Source: Loktanella fryxellensis (GTDB taxonomy: Bacteria; Pseudomonadota; Alphaproteobacteria; Rhodobacterales; Rhodobacteraceae). Taken from it: a DNA stretch of 64,000 bases. Location: assembly GCF_900110065.1 (NCBI RefSeq), contig NZ_FOCI01000003.1:124001-188000 (forward strand), written 5' to 3'. Of this stretch, positions 63,085 to 64,000 are shown one piece after another. How positions within the stretch are numbered: the first letter of the stretch is position 1; the number at the start of each line of letters is the position of its first letter. A model generated the notes under the pieces. It was not told the origin of the DNA, ran no database searches, and saw only the letters and a program-made list of their open reading frames with translations. A program made the translations under genes and the position numbers.

Positions 63085-63113
63085 TTCCCAATCTGTCACG
63101 CTTTCACTATACT
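63085..63113 (+). promoter_or_regulatory. Predicted sigma-70 promoter of trcR
   Basis: TTCCCA (63085-63090, 4 of 6 matches) and TATACT (63108-63113, 5 of 6) with a 17-base spacer. The expected transcript start near 63120 gives a leader of about 90 bases before the ATG at 63209. Confidence 0.45.
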
Positions 63114-63208
63114 GATGCGAAGTTCCCCGACAATGCGAACCCGGCCCACGCGGTCAGCCCCTGCAAGGGCCCGAGGATGGCTTGTCGTTCAACACCGAGG
63201 AGAAGACG

Positions 63209-64000
63209 ATGTCCGACAAACCGATCATGGCCAAGGCCACCGCCGTCTGGCTGTGCGACAACACTACGTTGACCTTTCAGCAGATCGCCGATTTCTGCGG
63301 CATGCACCCGCTCGAAGTGCAGGGCATCGCTGACGGTGACGTGGCGACGGGCGTGAAGGGCTTCGATCCGATCGCCAACAATCAGCTGACGCAGGACGAA
63401 CTGGACCGGGCCCAGACGAATCCTCAGCACAAACTGAAGCTGAAGTTCAACGCCGCAGCCCAGGGCGAGGAAAAGCGCCGTGGTCCGCGCTATACCCCGC
63501 TTTCCAAGCGTCAGGACCGGCCCGCCTCGATCTATTGGCTGGTGAAGTTCCACCCGGAGCTGGAAGACAGCCAGATCGCCAAGCTGGTCGGCACGACCAA
63601 GCCCACGATCCTCGCGATCCGCGAGCGGACGCACTGGAACATCAACAACCTCGACCCCATCGACCCGGTGGCACTGGGCCTGTGCAAGCAGTCCGAGCTG
63701 GATGCCGCCGTGCAGAAGGCGAACGCCAAGCGCGCCCGCGAAGGCACCGCGATGACCGACGACGAACGCCGCAAGCTGGTGTCCACGGAAAGCAGCCTCG
63801 GCATGGCGCCGGAGCCCCGGATGCCGTCGTCGATGGCCGGGCTGGAGACGTTCAGCCTGTCGGGTGACAACGCACCGGTCGAGGAGGAAGAGGTCGAGGA
63901 CAAGCGCGACATCCGCGACGCCGACAGCTTCTTCAACCTGCCCGACGACGTCGATGCGACCAACGACGACGAGGACGAGGACGAGGACGAGACCGACGGC
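63209..64000 (+). CDS. trcR: TrcR/DUF1013 cell-cycle regulator (3' end outside window)
   Basis: Putative transcriptional regulator of the DUF1013 family, annotated TrcR in alphaproteobacteria. The first 264 codons are in the window; the frame is open to the right edge. It starts at ATG 63209 with GAGGAG 6 bases before. Two HTH-like elements are visible: TLTFQQIADFCGMHPLEVQG and EDSQIAKLVGTTKPTILAIR. The C-terminus visible here is very acidic (EEEEVEDKRD, DDVDATNDDEDEDEDE), unusual for a DNA-binding protein. Linked to cell-cycle control by family name only. Confidence 0.87.
   Translation, partial: MSDKPIMAKATAVWLCDNTTLTFQQIADFCGMHPLEVQGIADGDVATGVKGFDPIANNQLTQDELDRAQTNPQHKLKLKFNAAAQGEEKRRGPRYTPLSKRQDRPASIYWLVKFHPELEDSQIAKLVGTTKPTILAIRERTHWNINNLDPIDPVALGLCKQSELDAAVQKANAKRAREGTAMTDDERRKLVSTESSLGMAPEPRMPSSMAGLETFSLSGDNAPVEEEEVEDKRDIRDADSFFNLPDDVDATNDDEDEDEDETDG

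Overview
This window is a contiguous piece of a high-GC alphaproteobacterial chromosome, most likely from the Rhodobacteraceae (roseobacter-type). The evidence is gene content and order: a choline ABC transporter gene divergent from betI, the ubiA | rsmE - (membrane protein) - gshA neighbourhood, pyrB next to an HxH-less pyrC-like gene and plsY, a class I lysyl-tRNA synthetase, a TrcR/DUF1013 regulator, and one perfect CtrA-type box. I see no rRNA, tRNA, insertion sequence, prophage, CRISPR array or integrase. Almost every base is coding or a short intergenic region, so this reads as core chromosome rather than a genomic island.

Layout. 1-1.4 kb: partial choX and betI, divergent over a shared operator. 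1.4-8.6 kb: acyl-CoA dehydrogenase, Sua5-type tRNA modification enzyme, a DJ-1/PfpI protein, a membrane coiled-coil protein behind a BON/OmpA protein, and ubiA. 8.8-12.4 kb: rsmE, a membrane protein, gshA and two small membrane proteins. 12.4-16 kb (minus strand): pyrB - membrane-anchored unknown - pyrC-like pseudoenzyme - plsY. 16-24.8 kb: uracil-DNA glycosylase, an 18-repeat MORN protein, nadE, an SH3/DUF1236 protein, a DUF1801 protein, a 14-TM MFS exporter and gltX. 24.8-28.7 kb: a YbbP/YbbA-type ABC system divergent from tesA. 29-33.4 kb (minus): cold-shock protein, small membrane protein, ettA, and a PAS-GGDEF-EAL protein. 33.5-41 kb: nadD-dacB, terB-like, lysK, a DUF4864 protein and a beta-helix protein. 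41-46 kb: outer-membrane-barrel candidate, YdcF-like protein, acs, YoaK-like and hemerythrin-like proteins. 46-53.6 kb (minus): tamA-tamB and truA. 53.7-59.2 kb: ycjX-TIGR01620 pair and the zinc-uptake locus znuA | zur-znuC-znuB around a Zur operator. 59.3-64 kb: CAP protein, fmt, VOC protein, purU, RNase T2, and the start of trcR.

Several genes are translationally coupled by ATGA/GTGA-type overlaps (pyrC-like/plsY, ybbA/ybbP, nadD/dacB, tamA/tamB, ycjX/TIGR01620, zur/znuC/znuB), which supports those groups as functional units. Envelope biogenesis is a recurring theme (OmpA, TamAB, DacB, PlsY, YbbAP, YdcF, MORN protein), alongside translation and tRNA genes (Sua5, RsmE, GltX, LysK, TruA, Fmt, EttA).

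I did not find a convincing previously undescribed multi-gene system. The most interesting signals are at protein level: a dihydroorotase-like protein without its metal and catalytic residues in the pyr operon, a uracil-DNA glycosylase without the family 4 Fe-S cysteines, a GGDEF-EAL protein with an intact cyclase site but a damaged phosphodiesterase site, an exact 171-residue internal repeat in TamB, a two-unit MORN superrepeat with a phase slip, and a CtrA-type box in front of an outer membrane protein gene.
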